From JAUIET01 sp039111475 (GTDB lineage Bacteria; Pseudomonadota; Gammaproteobacteria; Pseudomonadales; JAUIET01), in the NCBI GenBank assembly GCA_039111475.1, contig JBCCIP010000003.1:151419-215418 (forward strand): a stretch of 64,000 bases of DNA. Reading direction: 5' to 3'. Below, one piece after another: positions 27,258-36,315 of the stretch. Made by a program: the position numbers and the translations under genes. Numbering within the stretch: position 1 is the stretch's first letter; each line of letters begins with the position of its first letter. Under the pieces are notes generated by a model. The model was given only the letters and a program-made list of their open reading frames with translations. It did no database searches and was not told the DNA's origin.

Positions 27258-27351
27258 TTGAGTGTCGGTCAGTAAGACTGTGTGAGGGAGGGACCCCGAA
27301 CACAAGCCCCCATGGATGGGTTCACGGCGTGTCTCGGTAACCCATACTCGA
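27258..27351 (+). repeat. Family-A element A3 with eroded arms
   Basis: The core GCCCCCATGGATGGG + TTCACGGCGTGT (27306-27332) follows a hairpin TGTGT-GA-GGG-AGGGA-CCC-CGA-ACACA. The expected arms, 27258-27278 and 27331-27351, pair at 14 of 21 positions by Watson-Crick and at 3 more by G.U, so they look like decayed versions of the perfect arms of other copies. The element lies between rsgA and psd, both on the minus strand. Confidence 0.65.
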
Positions 27352-27410
27352 TTCAACACCTTAGTGCTAGCATCATGCCTAAGTATGTGCTCTTCAGGCA
27401 AAACGCTATT

Positions 27411-28358
27411 TTACAGACTACTCAGGATTCGTGAATAACTTTGCCAACGTTGCTCTATCTGAACATCATTCTTGCGAGCTTTCTGAATTTCACAGTCTTT
27501 TTCAACGGTGTGGGTGCAATCCCTGAATCGGCAACCCTCTGCCAGGTCAGCAAGATCTGGAAAGCCGGCAATGACGTCTGCAGGATCTACATGCCACAGT
27601 TGAAACTCTCGGATACCAGGAGAGTCGACCAGCGCGCCTGAGTCAGGCAAGTGGAATAGCCGGGCTGCTGTGGTGGTGTGAGTGCCTTTGGACTTGCCGC
27701 TAAGCTCTTCACCGCGTTCAGACAATGCGCCAACTTCAGTCACTTCCTGAGCATGCAACGCATTAATCAATGACGATTTTCCCACACCGGATTGGCCAAC
27801 CAACACGCCGGTTCCATCGCCGAATGCAGCACGAAACGTATCGACGCCGCTGCCGCTATGGCTAGATACTCTGAGCACCCTAAGACCGCGTTTTTCGTAG
27901 CCGGCGAGCATAGCGATCAGGTCACTTGATTGCGCGCCGACAAGATCCGTTTTGTTTAGAACCAATACTGCCTGCATTTTGCTCAGCGCGGCAGCCACCA
28001 GGTAACGGTCAATCAAATTGGCATGTGCGGTGGGTACTGGTGCAATCACTATGAACACGGTGTTGATATTGGCCGCGACGGGTTTTAGGCGATTACGGCT
28101 ATCGGGGCGAATCAATACGTTGTCGCGCTCAAGCAATGCGGAAATGGCGCCTGCATCAGATACTCTCACCCGGTCACCGGCCACCAGTGGCTCAATGTTG
28201 GCGCGAACGGTACATTCTTGGGTGGTGTGCGTGTCATTCAGCAATACTTCAACGCGGCGACCGTAGTTGACGATGACCTGCCCGGGCTGATCGCGCGACT
28301 GCGACTGCTGACGTTTAACGCGGGTTTGTTGCTGCTCGCTTAGCTTTCTTTTGCTCAC
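27411..28358 (-). CDS. rsgA: Ribosome small subunit biogenesis GTPase
   Basis: Circularly permuted GTPase that checks late 30S maturation. An OB-fold N-terminus is followed by the permuted G-domain (VLNKTDL = G4 first, then GQSGVGKSSLINAL = G1 and DSPGIREF = G3) and a zinc-binding tail, CRFRDCTHTVEKDC. I choose the GTG giving SKRKLSEQQQTRVKRQQ, typical of the family; in-frame codons to 28418 encode an unlike leader. About 315 residues. No strong Shine-Dalgarno was seen. It is divergent from orn. Confidence 0.93.
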   Translation of the reverse strand: MSKRKLSEQQQTRVKRQQSQSRDQPGQVIVNYGRRVEVLLNDTHTTQECTVRANIEPLVAGDRVRVSDAGAISALLERDNVLIRPDSRNRLKPVAANINTVFIVIAPVPTAHANLIDRYLVAAALSKMQAVLVLNKTDLVGAQSSDLIAMLAGYEKRGLRVLRVSSHSGSGVDTFRAAFGDGTGVLVGQSGVGKSSLINALHAQEVTEVGALSERGEELSGKSKGTHTTTAARLFHLPDSGALVDSPGIREFQLWHVDPADVIAGFPDLADLAEGCRFRDCTHTVEKDCEIQKARKNDVQIEQRWQSYSRILSSL

Positions 28359-28478
28359 ATTGAATGGTGTATTACTGCAAAGACGACAATAAGTACTAGA
28401 TGCTACCATGCAGAGCATGGGGCAGTAGTTGTTTGTAAATTCTATTTTCTAGCGTGAGACGAGTACGGCAGGACACTG

Positions 28479-29024
28479 ATGGATAAAGACTACAACCGAC
28501 TAATATGGCTGGATCTTGAGATGACGGGCCTGGACCCTTTCAATGATGTGATCATTGAAATAGCGACTATTGTGACGGATGCAAATCTGGAGACAGTGGC
28601 GGAGGGGCCCACCATTGCGATTCATCAACCTGACCGTATTCTCGATGCGATGGATGCGTGGAATACACGTCAGCATGGTCAATCAGGGTTGGTCGATAGA
28701 GTAAGGGAGAGTCAGTATTCGGTGGAGCAGGCTGCGGGTGAGACGCTGGATTTTTTACGTGAGCATGTGGAAAAAAATCAGTCGCCTATGTGTGGCAATA
28801 CTATCTGTCAAGATCGGCGTTTTATGGCGAAATGGATGCCGGAGTTGGAGGCGTTTTTTCATTATCGGAATTTGGATGTGAGTGCGCTTAAGGAGCTTGC
28901 TCGTCGGTGGAAGCCGGAGATTCTTCCTGGCTTTAAGAAGCAGGGGTCGCATTTGGCGATGGATGATATTCGCGATTCTATAGCAGAGCTGCAATATTAT
29001 CGGGCGCATTTTATTGATTGTTGA
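28479..29024 (+). CDS. orn: Oligoribonuclease
   Basis: DEDDh 3'-5' exonuclease that degrades nanoRNA and the c-di-GMP product pGpG. It has 181 residues. WLDLEMTGLDP gives the first D and E; LDFLREHVEK and GNTICQDRRFMAKWMPELE give the second block; SHLAMDDIRDSIAEL gives the final His/Asp. The pGpG role links it functionally to the c-di-GMP receptors at 20390-24276. Position next to rsgA is conserved. Confidence 0.95.
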   Translation: MDKDYNRLIWLDLEMTGLDPFNDVIIEIATIVTDANLETVAEGPTIAIHQPDRILDAMDAWNTRQHGQSGLVDRVRESQYSVEQAAGETLDFLREHVEKNQSPMCGNTICQDRRFMAKWMPELEAFFHYRNLDVSALKELARRWKPEILPGFKKQGSHLAMDDIRDSIAELQYYRAHFIDC

Positions 29025-29058
29025 GGGAGGGTTGGATTGACTTCGGAGTCGTAAATCC

Positions 29059-29221
29059 GTTTCAGGACCGCGTAGCCCATTTGCTGCGCAACTGGGCGCC
29101 TCCGGGGTTTCGAATGGCTGCGCGATACCCTCCATCACAAAAAAGCCTTTCTACAACAGTCTTTTTTGCTCCTTCGGTTTGCGTTTTTTACCTTCGCAAA
29201 GAGGCTACGCGGCCCTGAAAC
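29059..29221 (+). repeat. Family-B element B1 with 19-bp private arms
   Basis: Arms 29059-29077 and 29203-29221 (GTTTCAGGACCGCGTAGCC) pair at 18 of 19. The interior (CTGCGCAACTGGGC..., CGAATGGCTGCGC, ATACCCTC, CAAAAAAGCCTTTC, CTTTTTTG, TCGGTTTGCGTTTTTTACC) aligns almost end to end with B2 at 47579, whereas the arms do not. The internal CAAAAAAG/CTTTTTTG stem differs by a compensatory A-T swap from B2. It lies between convergent orn and the TonB-receptor gene. Confidence 0.8.
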
Positions 29222-29261
29222 TCAGTGTGTGCTGGCGTTTCAGAACCGGGGTGTCTAATGC

Positions 29262-31724
29262 TTACCAGTCTTTTCTGAACGTTAAACCCCAAGTAACGGG
29301 TTCACGACGATAGGCGATTTGTTTACCGTCCTGGAGTACGCCTGGAAATGAGGTGCTGTTGTAGTCTTCGTCCAGCACGTTGCGGCCCCACAGGGTAATT
29401 TCCGCGTCGTAGTTTTCCAGGTAAATGCCCGCGCGTATGTTGATCAGATTGTGAGCGTCCTGCAGGCTTAGTGGCTCGTTAGACTGGTCCAGAACCATGT
29501 CACCGTAATAGACGAACTCGCCTAGGGCGAAGCCGGAAACGCTGTCTGACAAACGGAACTCCTGGCGCCCGCTTAACACAAAGAAGTGTTCGGGATTGGT
29601 GCCTAGGCGGCCGCCAGATCTGTCACAAAATGTGGGGCGCAAGGGGTCGGTCACACGTGGGTCTGCAGCGGTGACAATCTCAGGGTTTTCCGCCGTACCT
29701 ACGTTATACCTGCCGCCTGGGTCAGGGGTCCCAAAGCGAAACGGTGTAATTACCCAGCAATTGCCGCGTTCAAATGCATCAAAATCGGCAATTGTCATGG
29801 CATAAGCAGCTTGCAAACGCGTGTTGTCGGTGACTTGCCAGAGCCATTCAACTTCACCACCATAGGTATCCACGGTAGCCGCATTTTGAACATTGAAACC
29901 CGACCCGGTAAACGTGCCTACCTGAAAATCGTCGACCGGCGTGTAATACAGCGCTACGTTAAGACGCATCGCCTGATCCGGGAATTCAGCTTTCATGCCC
30001 ATTTCATAAGATATGGATGTCTCGGGGCCAAAAACCTGGTCGAAAGCGGGGTCGATTCGATCTGTATTCGTACCTCCAGCCTTGTAGCCAGTACTGATTG
30101 AGGCAAACAACATGGTCGTGTCCGTGGCAAACCAAGATAATTTGACGGTTCCGGTTACTTGATCATCCTCTAAAGGTGGTATATCAAGGTCTTCACGCGC
30201 GAATGTTGCCGGGAACGCTAGCGTAAAGAAGCCAAGCTCAGTACCTGATTCAACGTAGGTAGTATTCAGAATTTTTTCTTCGTCCGAATAACGCAAACCC
30301 ACAGTCAATGTGAATTCGTCACTCAGTTGCCAGTCGGCTTGGCCGAAGATGGCCCAGCTCTCATGTTCTTGTTTATTAAAGTCAGTGGCTGAACCGCCGG
30401 GCGCGAAAAACAATGCAGGCGCTTGGCCACCTGGGCTCAAGGGAAACTGCAGCGGTACAGTCACCGCAGGTGGCAAACCTAGAAAAGCGGCGGCAATGGC
30501 TTCGGTGTCATCGCCAAACGTCAAGGTAGACGTTGAGTCCAGGTCCTGGGTGAAATAGTTGGCACCGATTACATAGTTAAGATTCTCACCGGTATAGGCA
30601 ACTCGGAATTCCTGTGAGAAAGAGCTTTGCTCAGCGAGGTTAGTATCTTCAAGTGCTGACAGATCGGTGAAGTCGGCGTCGATCCTATCGAACGACTCAA
30701 AGTCACGCCAGGCCGAAATCGAGGTCAATGTGTGTGAGTCACTGAAGTCCCAATCCACTTGAACGGAAACACCTTTATCAACGCTTTCAGAAGTGGGGTT
30801 GAAGTTATAGGTCACCACATTGTCGAAAATGCGCGATTCAGGAATGAACGTCCCTCCGCGAGGATCCAAAATGGCGTCTGTGCCAAAAGCGCCCGCTGGT
30901 GATCGCTGATCTACTCGATTATTGTCATTTAATACTGTAGTACCACAGCAAACTTCGTCTATTTCTCCATGGTCGGCGATCACGCGAATGGAAAGATTGT
31001 CGGTGGGTGTATACAGCGCTTGGGCGCGAACGCCGAATCGATCGCGGTCAAAAATTTCATCCGTGCCTTCAACGGTGAGATTGTCAACCCAGCCATCTCT
31101 GGCACTGGAAAATCCCGTAAAGCGAACCGCCAGGACATCCTCAATGATGGAAAATGACTTAGCGCCGTTAAGGTTACGCAAATCGTAGGCGCCGATCGAG
31201 CCTTCCAGAAACCCGGTGCCTTCATGGTCTGGTGCTTGCGTCTTAAAATGGATGGCGCCAGACAAGGTATTCCGTCCAAACAAAGTCCCCTGCGGACCCC
31301 GCAGCACTTCGATTGATTCCATATCAACCAACTGAGAAATCATCGCGTTTTGTCGAGCTCTATAGGCGCCATCAACATAGACGCCAACCGAAGATTCGAT
31401 ACCGAAGTTGTTGCCACCCCCGCCGATGCCGCGAATGGCAAAGGTGGATGTTGTTGCGTTCTGGTTTTGGTTGGCGGCCAGACCGGGTGCATTCACCTGA
31501 AGATCAAATACATCTTTCACACCAGTTTCTTGTAGCATGGCGCCGGAATACGCCGATACAGCAATAGGAACGTCTTGCAAACTCTGCTCACGTTTCTGAG
31601 CGGTCACTATCACCTCCTCGAGCATGCCTTGCGCCAGCACTGGCATTTGCCAGCCGAGAACAAATGAGCCAGTCGTGGCTGCGACTAATGAACGAAGTAT
31701 TGATTTCCGAGTATAAACGGCCAT
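29262..31724 (-). CDS. TonB-dependent outer membrane receptor
   Basis: Ligand-gated 22-strand barrel of about 820 residues for import of a scarce nutrient. A signal peptide ends near VLAQ; EEVIVTAQKREQ is the TonB box with the usual start of the plug (DVPIAVSAYSG...). TFAIRGIG and VLRGPQGTLFGRNTLSGAIHF are plug signatures. The ATG at 31724 is preferred because AGGTG precedes it; an upstream GTG adds three residues. No transporter, regulator or hydrolase adjoins it, so the ligand is unknown. The gene interrupts an otherwise conserved housekeeping order between orn and queG. Confidence 0.9.
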   Translation of the reverse strand: MAVYTRKSILRSLVAATTGSFVLGWQMPVLAQGMLEEVIVTAQKREQSLQDVPIAVSAYSGAMLQETGVKDVFDLQVNAPGLAANQNQNATTSTFAIRGIGGGGNNFGIESSVGVYVDGAYRARQNAMISQLVDMESIEVLRGPQGTLFGRNTLSGAIHFKTQAPDHEGTGFLEGSIGAYDLRNLNGAKSFSIIEDVLAVRFTGFSSARDGWVDNLTVEGTDEIFDRDRFGVRAQALYTPTDNLSIRVIADHGEIDEVCCGTTVLNDNNRVDQRSPAGAFGTDAILDPRGGTFIPESRIFDNVVTYNFNPTSESVDKGVSVQVDWDFSDSHTLTSISAWRDFESFDRIDADFTDLSALEDTNLAEQSSFSQEFRVAYTGENLNYVIGANYFTQDLDSTSTLTFGDDTEAIAAAFLGLPPAVTVPLQFPLSPGGQAPALFFAPGGSATDFNKQEHESWAIFGQADWQLSDEFTLTVGLRYSDEEKILNTTYVESGTELGFFTLAFPATFAREDLDIPPLEDDQVTGTVKLSWFATDTTMLFASISTGYKAGGTNTDRIDPAFDQVFGPETSISYEMGMKAEFPDQAMRLNVALYYTPVDDFQVGTFTGSGFNVQNAATVDTYGGEVEWLWQVTDNTRLQAAYAMTIADFDAFERGNCWVITPFRFGTPDPGGRYNVGTAENPEIVTAADPRVTDPLRPTFCDRSGGRLGTNPEHFFVLSGRQEFRLSDSVSGFALGEFVYYGDMVLDQSNEPLSLQDAHNLINIRAGIYLENYDAEITLWGRNVLDEDYNSTSFPGVLQDGKQIAYRREPVTWGLTFRKDW

Positions 31725-31790
31725 GAGATGCACCTACTTTATTAGACGAATTATAGGCGCGCGAGGATAACATAACTTGCCGCTAGTGTT

Positions 31791-32870
31791 TTAGTGATGA
31801 ACGGCCATTCGTCTCTCCAACTGAGACTCCAATGCCCATTCAATATGTTCCTGCAACATTGCATTCGAATGCGGTAGGCGGGCCTGTAAAGAGCGGACTA
31901 TACGAGGATCAAAATCAGCGTTACCCAGTCCTACCGCCAGATTTCTAAGCCAGCGCACATGGCCAATACGGCGGATGGCTGAGCCTTGGGTATTGCGGAG
32001 AAATTCGTCTTCGCTCCAATTGAACAAATCGACCAGATCGCTGTTGTCCAGATTGTGGCGTGGTTGGAAATCGGCTTCCTGGCTGGGCTGGGCAAATTTG
32101 TTCCAGGGGCAAACCAGCTGGCAGTCGTCGCAGCCGAACACGCGGTTACCCATTAATGGGCGCAGTTCCAGAGGAATCGCATCAAACGATTCGATGGTCA
32201 GGTAGCTGATACAGCGTCGGGCATCCAATACCCAGGGCTTTACAAAGGCCTTGGTTGGGCAGACGTCCAGACAGGCGCTGCAACTGCCGCAATGTTGTTC
32301 TTGTTGCGGTGGGTCAATGGGCAGGGCGAGGTTGGTAAATAGCTCACCAAGAAAAAACCAGGAACCCGCCCGCGCATTGATCAACATGGTGTTCTTGCCA
32401 ATCCAGCCCTGGCCGGACCGCTGCGCCAGTGCTCGTTCCATAACCGGTGCGCTGTCCACGAAGGCTCGATGCTGGTAGTCATGAGCCAGCCAGTGGTTGA
32501 TGTCGCCGGCAAGTGTGGCCAGGCGTTTGCGCATTAACTTGTGGTAGTCGCGGCCCAGGGCGTAGCGCGCTATATAGGCTTTGTTCGATTGCGCTAGCGT
32601 GTTGCTCGCTTTCTCATCACCCGGCACATAGTCCATGCGCACGGTAAGAACTCGCACGCTGCCGGGCAGCACAGACTCAGGGCGGCTACGCAGACCGTCA
32701 TGGGCGGCCATATAGCTCATGCTGCCGTGGTAGTTCTGCTGTAACCAGTCGGTGAGAAAAGCACTGTGCTCACCCAGTTCAGGCTCGCACACGGCCAGGC
32801 TTTGGAAGCCAAGCTCGTTTGCACGGTTCTTGATCCGTTGTTTTAAATTGTGCAGTTCTTCTGGGTTCAA
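31791..32870 (-). CDS. queG: Epoxyqueuosine reductase
   Basis: Cobalamin- and [4Fe-4S]-dependent enzyme that reduces epoxyqueuosine in tRNA to queuosine, the last step of Q biosynthesis. It has 359 residues. Two ferredoxin-type clusters are visible: CGSCSACLDVCP and FGCDDCQLVCPWN. A HEAT-like C-terminus follows (IRRIGHVRWLRNLAVGLGN). The start is a TTG with GGTGA upstream; no nearby ATG fits. Divergent from nnrD by 45 bases. Confidence 0.93.
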   Translation of the reverse strand: MNPEELHNLKQRIKNRANELGFQSLAVCEPELGEHSAFLTDWLQQNYHGSMSYMAAHDGLRSRPESVLPGSVRVLTVRMDYVPGDEKASNTLAQSNKAYIARYALGRDYHKLMRKRLATLAGDINHWLAHDYQHRAFVDSAPVMERALAQRSGQGWIGKNTMLINARAGSWFFLGELFTNLALPIDPPQQEQHCGSCSACLDVCPTKAFVKPWVLDARRCISYLTIESFDAIPLELRPLMGNRVFGCDDCQLVCPWNKFAQPSQEADFQPRHNLDNSDLVDLFNWSEDEFLRNTQGSAIRRIGHVRWLRNLAVGLGNADFDPRIVRSLQARLPHSNAMLQEHIEWALESQLERRMAVHH

Positions 32871-32915
32871 GCGCTGTCACCGTATTGCGGTCAATGAGAT
32901 AATACCGCATCAATC

Positions 32916-34481
32916 ATGTCTATCTGCCCCCTGCCACCTAGCAAGCTGTATCGCACCTCTGTAGTGCGCGAATTTGATCGCGTGGCGATTGAGCAACACG
33001 GCATTGCTGGCATTGTATTAATGAAGCGCGCAGCAATGGCCATGTTGCAACTTGCCCAGCAACGTTGGCCGCACGCTGAACAATTGCGAGTGGTCTGCGG
33101 GGGCGGTAACAACGGCGGTGACGGATATCTCTTTGCGGCGCTTGCTGCACAGCGCGCTCTGGAGGTTGAAGTGCTGAGCTTGCGACCATGCGGTGCCTTG
33201 AAGGGCGATGCGCTGCTTGCCCGGCAGATGGCGGAGCAGGCTGATGTTCGTATTATTGAGCTAGCAGACGGCGAGGATATTGGCGCATGGCTGGCAAGCG
33301 GGGATTTGCTGATAGATGCGCTGTTGGGCACCGGCCTTGGTTCGGCCGTTCGGGCTGATTGTCTGGCGCTTATCGAGAACATGGTGGCAAGCGAGCTGCC
33401 AATACTGTCAGCGGATGTTCCATCCGGACTCAACAGCGATACTGGTGAAATAATGGGAGCGGCCGTTAAGGCCGACTGCACGATTAGCTTTGTCGCCTTA
33501 AAAAGTGGATTGATGACGGCCAGCGGGCGCGCATGCTGTGGCGATATTTTCTTATCCGACCTGGCGATTCCACCGGAAGTTTTTGCTGACACTAAGCCGC
33601 TGGCAACGCTGCTTAATCTGGTTGATCAATTGACGACGAGCCCGCGGCGTGAGCAGGATTCTCACAAAGGGTCGCACGGTCATGTGCTGATCGTTGGCGG
33701 TGATATTGGTATGGGCGGAGCAGCTGTGCTGGCAGCCTCGTCGGCGCTGGCCAGTGGCGCCGGTTTGGTCAGTGTCGCAACCCGCGAAGAGCATGTTGCC
33801 GCAATTATTGCCAGGCATCCAGAGGTGATGGCGCGCTCGGTGCGAAGTGCGACTGAGCTGGACAGCATGATCGCTGCATGCGATTGCGTTGTTGTCGGGC
33901 CTGGCCTGGGTCAATCAAGTTGGGGTGCGCAATTGCTGCACAGAATTTTAACTACGCGGGGCAACAAACGCCTGGTAATCGATGCCGATGCGCTAAATCT
34001 AATTGCTCAGCACGATTGGTTTGTGCTGCTCACCAATGCCGATCATATCGCGACACCTCATCCGGGCGAGGCCGCGCGTCTGCTGGCCTGCACAAATCGA
34101 GAGGTGCTAAACGATCGTTACGCGGCGGTAAATCGCTTGGTTGAGAAGCTAAATGGCCATGTATTGCTGAAAGGGTCTGGCACACTTATGGCGGGGCCAG
34201 ACATGGGCATGAGCGTGTGCCCTTACGGCAACGCCGGCATGGCCTCCGGTGGCATGGGTGACGTGCTCAGCGGCATAGTGGGTGCTCTGTGCGCTCAGAA
34301 TATGCCTACGGCACACGCTATGCAGCTGGCCTGCACGTTGCACAGTGCGGCTGCTGACTATGCGCTTGAGCAGGGAAACGGGCCGAAGGGCTTACGCGCC
34401 AGTGACCTTGCCGAACATGTGAGCGGCTTTTTGAATCACCCAGCTCGCGCAAAACCACCACAAGGAATCATGCGCTTGTGA
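32916..34481 (+). CDS. nnrD: Bifunctional NAD(P)H-hydrate epimerase/ADP-dependent dehydratase
   Basis: Repairs hydrated NADH/NADPH. The N-terminal YjeF_N epimerase domain (about 1-220) has VCGGGNNGGDGYLFA and DALLGTGL; the C-terminal ribokinase-like dehydratase (about 235-515) has GMGGAAVLAASSALASGAGLV and the catalytic GNAGMASGGMGDVLSG. 521 residues, usual for the fused form. First gene of a tightly packed run with tsaE, amiB and mutL; it overlaps tsaE by 4 bases. Confidence 0.95.
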   Translation: MSICPLPPSKLYRTSVVREFDRVAIEQHGIAGIVLMKRAAMAMLQLAQQRWPHAEQLRVVCGGGNNGGDGYLFAALAAQRALEVEVLSLRPCGALKGDALLARQMAEQADVRIIELADGEDIGAWLASGDLLIDALLGTGLGSAVRADCLALIENMVASELPILSADVPSGLNSDTGEIMGAAVKADCTISFVALKSGLMTASGRACCGDIFLSDLAIPPEVFADTKPLATLLNLVDQLTTSPRREQDSHKGSHGHVLIVGGDIGMGGAAVLAASSALASGAGLVSVATREEHVAAIIARHPEVMARSVRSATELDSMIAACDCVVVGPGLGQSSWGAQLLHRILTTRGNKRLVIDADALNLIAQHDWFVLLTNADHIATPHPGEAARLLACTNREVLNDRYAAVNRLVEKLNGHVLLKGSGTLMAGPDMGMSVCPYGNAGMASGGMGDVLSGIVGALCAQNMPTAHAMQLACTLHSAAADYALEQGNGPKGLRASDLAEHVSGFLNHPARAKPPQGIMRL

Positions 34482-34972
34482 GCAACGAGTCAGCGCCATT
34501 ATTTACCGTCGAGCTGGAAGACGAAGCGGCTACCCTGAGATGCGCCGCCGGGCTTGCTGTAGCCCTGATACCTGGCTTGATAATTTCGCTGAAAGGTCAG
34601 TTAGGTGCTGGCAAGACCACGTTTGTGCGCGGTGCGTTACGCGCGCTGGGCCACGAAGGTGCGGTGAAGAGCCCAACCTATACCATTGTCGAGCCCTACA
34701 TCATTGCAGGCATTGAGATTAATCATTTCGACCTATACCGGCTTGGCGACGTGGAAGAGCTGGAGCTGTTGGGGTTTCGCGATTATCTCAATGAGAGCTC
34801 AGTCTGTTTTGTAGAGTGGCCGCAGCGCGCCCAGGGGTATTTGCCGCCGAGTGATCTGGAAATTGATTTGTGTCCAAAAAGCGGTTCAAATAGCGGCGCT
34901 AGAATAATGCAGACACACGCGCAGACTGACATCGGGTTGCGCGTAATAGAAAAGTGGAACCAAGAGTGTTGA
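34478..34972 (+). CDS. tsaE: tRNA threonylcarbamoyladenosine biosynthesis ATPase
   Basis: ATPase partner of the TsaB-TsaD complex in t6A37 tRNA modification. It has 164 residues with Walker A GQLGAGKTTFVRG and the conserved SPTYTIVEPY and FDLYRLGDVEELELLG. The GTG start overlaps the nnrD stop. The 3' end overlaps the possible amiB starts, so translation is probably coupled. Confidence 0.95.
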   Translation: MSNESAPLFTVELEDEAATLRCAAGLAVALIPGLIISLKGQLGAGKTTFVRGALRALGHEGAVKSPTYTIVEPYIIAGIEINHFDLYRLGDVEELELLGFRDYLNESSVCFVEWPQRAQGYLPPSDLEIDLCPKSGSNSGARIMQTHAQTDIGLRVIEKWNQEC

Positions 34973-36315
34973 GACAAGTTGTTCTGCGCCCGCTGTTACT
35001 TATCAGCCAGATAGTGCTGCTAGGTTTGGTGCTGATAATTCCTGAGCCTGTGGCTGCCGCTGATGTGTCGGTTAAGGGTGTTCGCGTGTGGCGCGCACCT
35101 GAACGTACCCGAGTAGTATTTGATCTCAGTAAAATAGGCCAGTATTCATTGCTGAGTTTGAGTAATCCGCGGCGGCTGGTGATAGATCTGGAAGACACGC
35201 GCCTGCATACTGCTCTTGATGTCATCGACCTTAAAAACAGCCCGGTCAAAGCAATGCGTTCAGGTATACGCAATGGCGATGATTTGCGCATAGTGCTGGA
35301 TCTCAAATCGGCGGTTGAGCCACGCAGCTTTACGCTGCCCGCCAACGAGCAGTATGGTAACCGGCTGGTCATTGATTTACTGGATAAGAATCGTAAGCGC
35401 GCCGAACCGATTGTGGTATCCAAGCCTTCGCTGGATGACAAGCGCGATATCATCGTTGCCATTGATGCAGGCCACGGTGGGGAAGACCCCGGTGCCATTG
35501 GCGCACGGCGAGTCAAAGAAAAGGTAGTGGTGATGGCCATTGCCAAAAAACTGGCCGCACTGCTTGATAAAGAGCCGGGATTTAAGTCCGTGCTGGTTCG
35601 TACAGGCGACTACTTTATGTCGTTGAAAGAAAGGCCTGCCGTGGCGCGCAAAGCACGAGCTGATCTGATGGTGTCTATTCATGCGGACGCGTTTCGAATC
35701 AAAAGTGCGCATGGTGCGTCGGTATACACTTTGTCGGAGCGTGGCGAGTCCAGCACATTCGCTGCCGAACTGGCTGAAAGGGAAAACGCCGCCGACAAGA
35801 TTGGTGGCGCGCGCCAAACAGATGATGACGTAAATAGGGTTTTGGTCGATTTAGCGCTTACCGCGAGCAAGGAAGCCAGCGAGCGCGCCAGTAAAGAGTT
35901 AGTGCGTCAGCTGAAGCCGGTTGCACCCATGCATAAGAACCGACCTCAACAAGCCAATTTTGCAGTGTTACGCTCATCCGTACCATCGCTGTTAGTAGAG
36001 ACTGGTTTTATCTCAAACCCGGACGAAGCCAGACGCTTAAATAGCTCCAAGTATCAAGCTCAATTAGCCGCCGCATTGTTTAAAGGAGTGAAAGCGTATT
36101 TTGAAGATTTGCCGCCAGAGGGCAGCCTACTGGCCTGGCAAGCGGCAAAACAAGGTAAAACGAACGCGATGATCTCTACCCACACAATTCGCAGCGGTGA
36201 AACTTTGTCGGGTATTGCACAACGGTATAAAGTGAGTATGCAAGCCATCAAGACACTGAACGGTTTGAAGAATAACAACATTCGAATTGGCCAGCGATTG
36301 AAGATTCCCGGCTGA
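34954..36315 (+). CDS. amiB: N-acetylmuramoyl-L-alanine amidase (AmiB/AmiC type)
   Basis: Periplasmic amidase that splits septal peptidoglycan. An N-terminal signal sequence (to about AA residues 25-30) precedes an AMIN domain (about 35-135), Amidase_3 with zinc ligands in IDAGHGGEDPGAIG and SIHADA, and a C-terminal LysM domain (HTIRSGETLSGIAQRYK) that binds glycan. About 453 residues from GTG 34954; GTG 34966 or TTG 34969 are equally possible and would shorten it by 4-5 residues. Like other AmiB homologues it probably needs an EnvC/NlpD-type activator, not in this window. Confidence 0.93.
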   Translation: MEPRVLRQVVLRPLLLISQIVLLGLVLIIPEPVAAADVSVKGVRVWRAPERTRVVFDLSKIGQYSLLSLSNPRRLVIDLEDTRLHTALDVIDLKNSPVKAMRSGIRNGDDLRIVLDLKSAVEPRSFTLPANEQYGNRLVIDLLDKNRKRAEPIVVSKPSLDDKRDIIVAIDAGHGGEDPGAIGARRVKEKVVVMAIAKKLAALLDKEPGFKSVLVRTGDYFMSLKERPAVARKARADLMVSIHADAFRIKSAHGASVYTLSERGESSTFAAELAERENAADKIGGARQTDDDVNRVLVDLALTASKEASERASKELVRQLKPVAPMHKNRPQQANFAVLRSSVPSLLVETGFISNPDEARRLNSSKYQAQLAAALFKGVKAYFEDLPPEGSLLAWQAAKQGKTNAMISTHTIRSGETLSGIAQRYKVSMQAIKTLNGLKNNNIRIGQRLKIPG

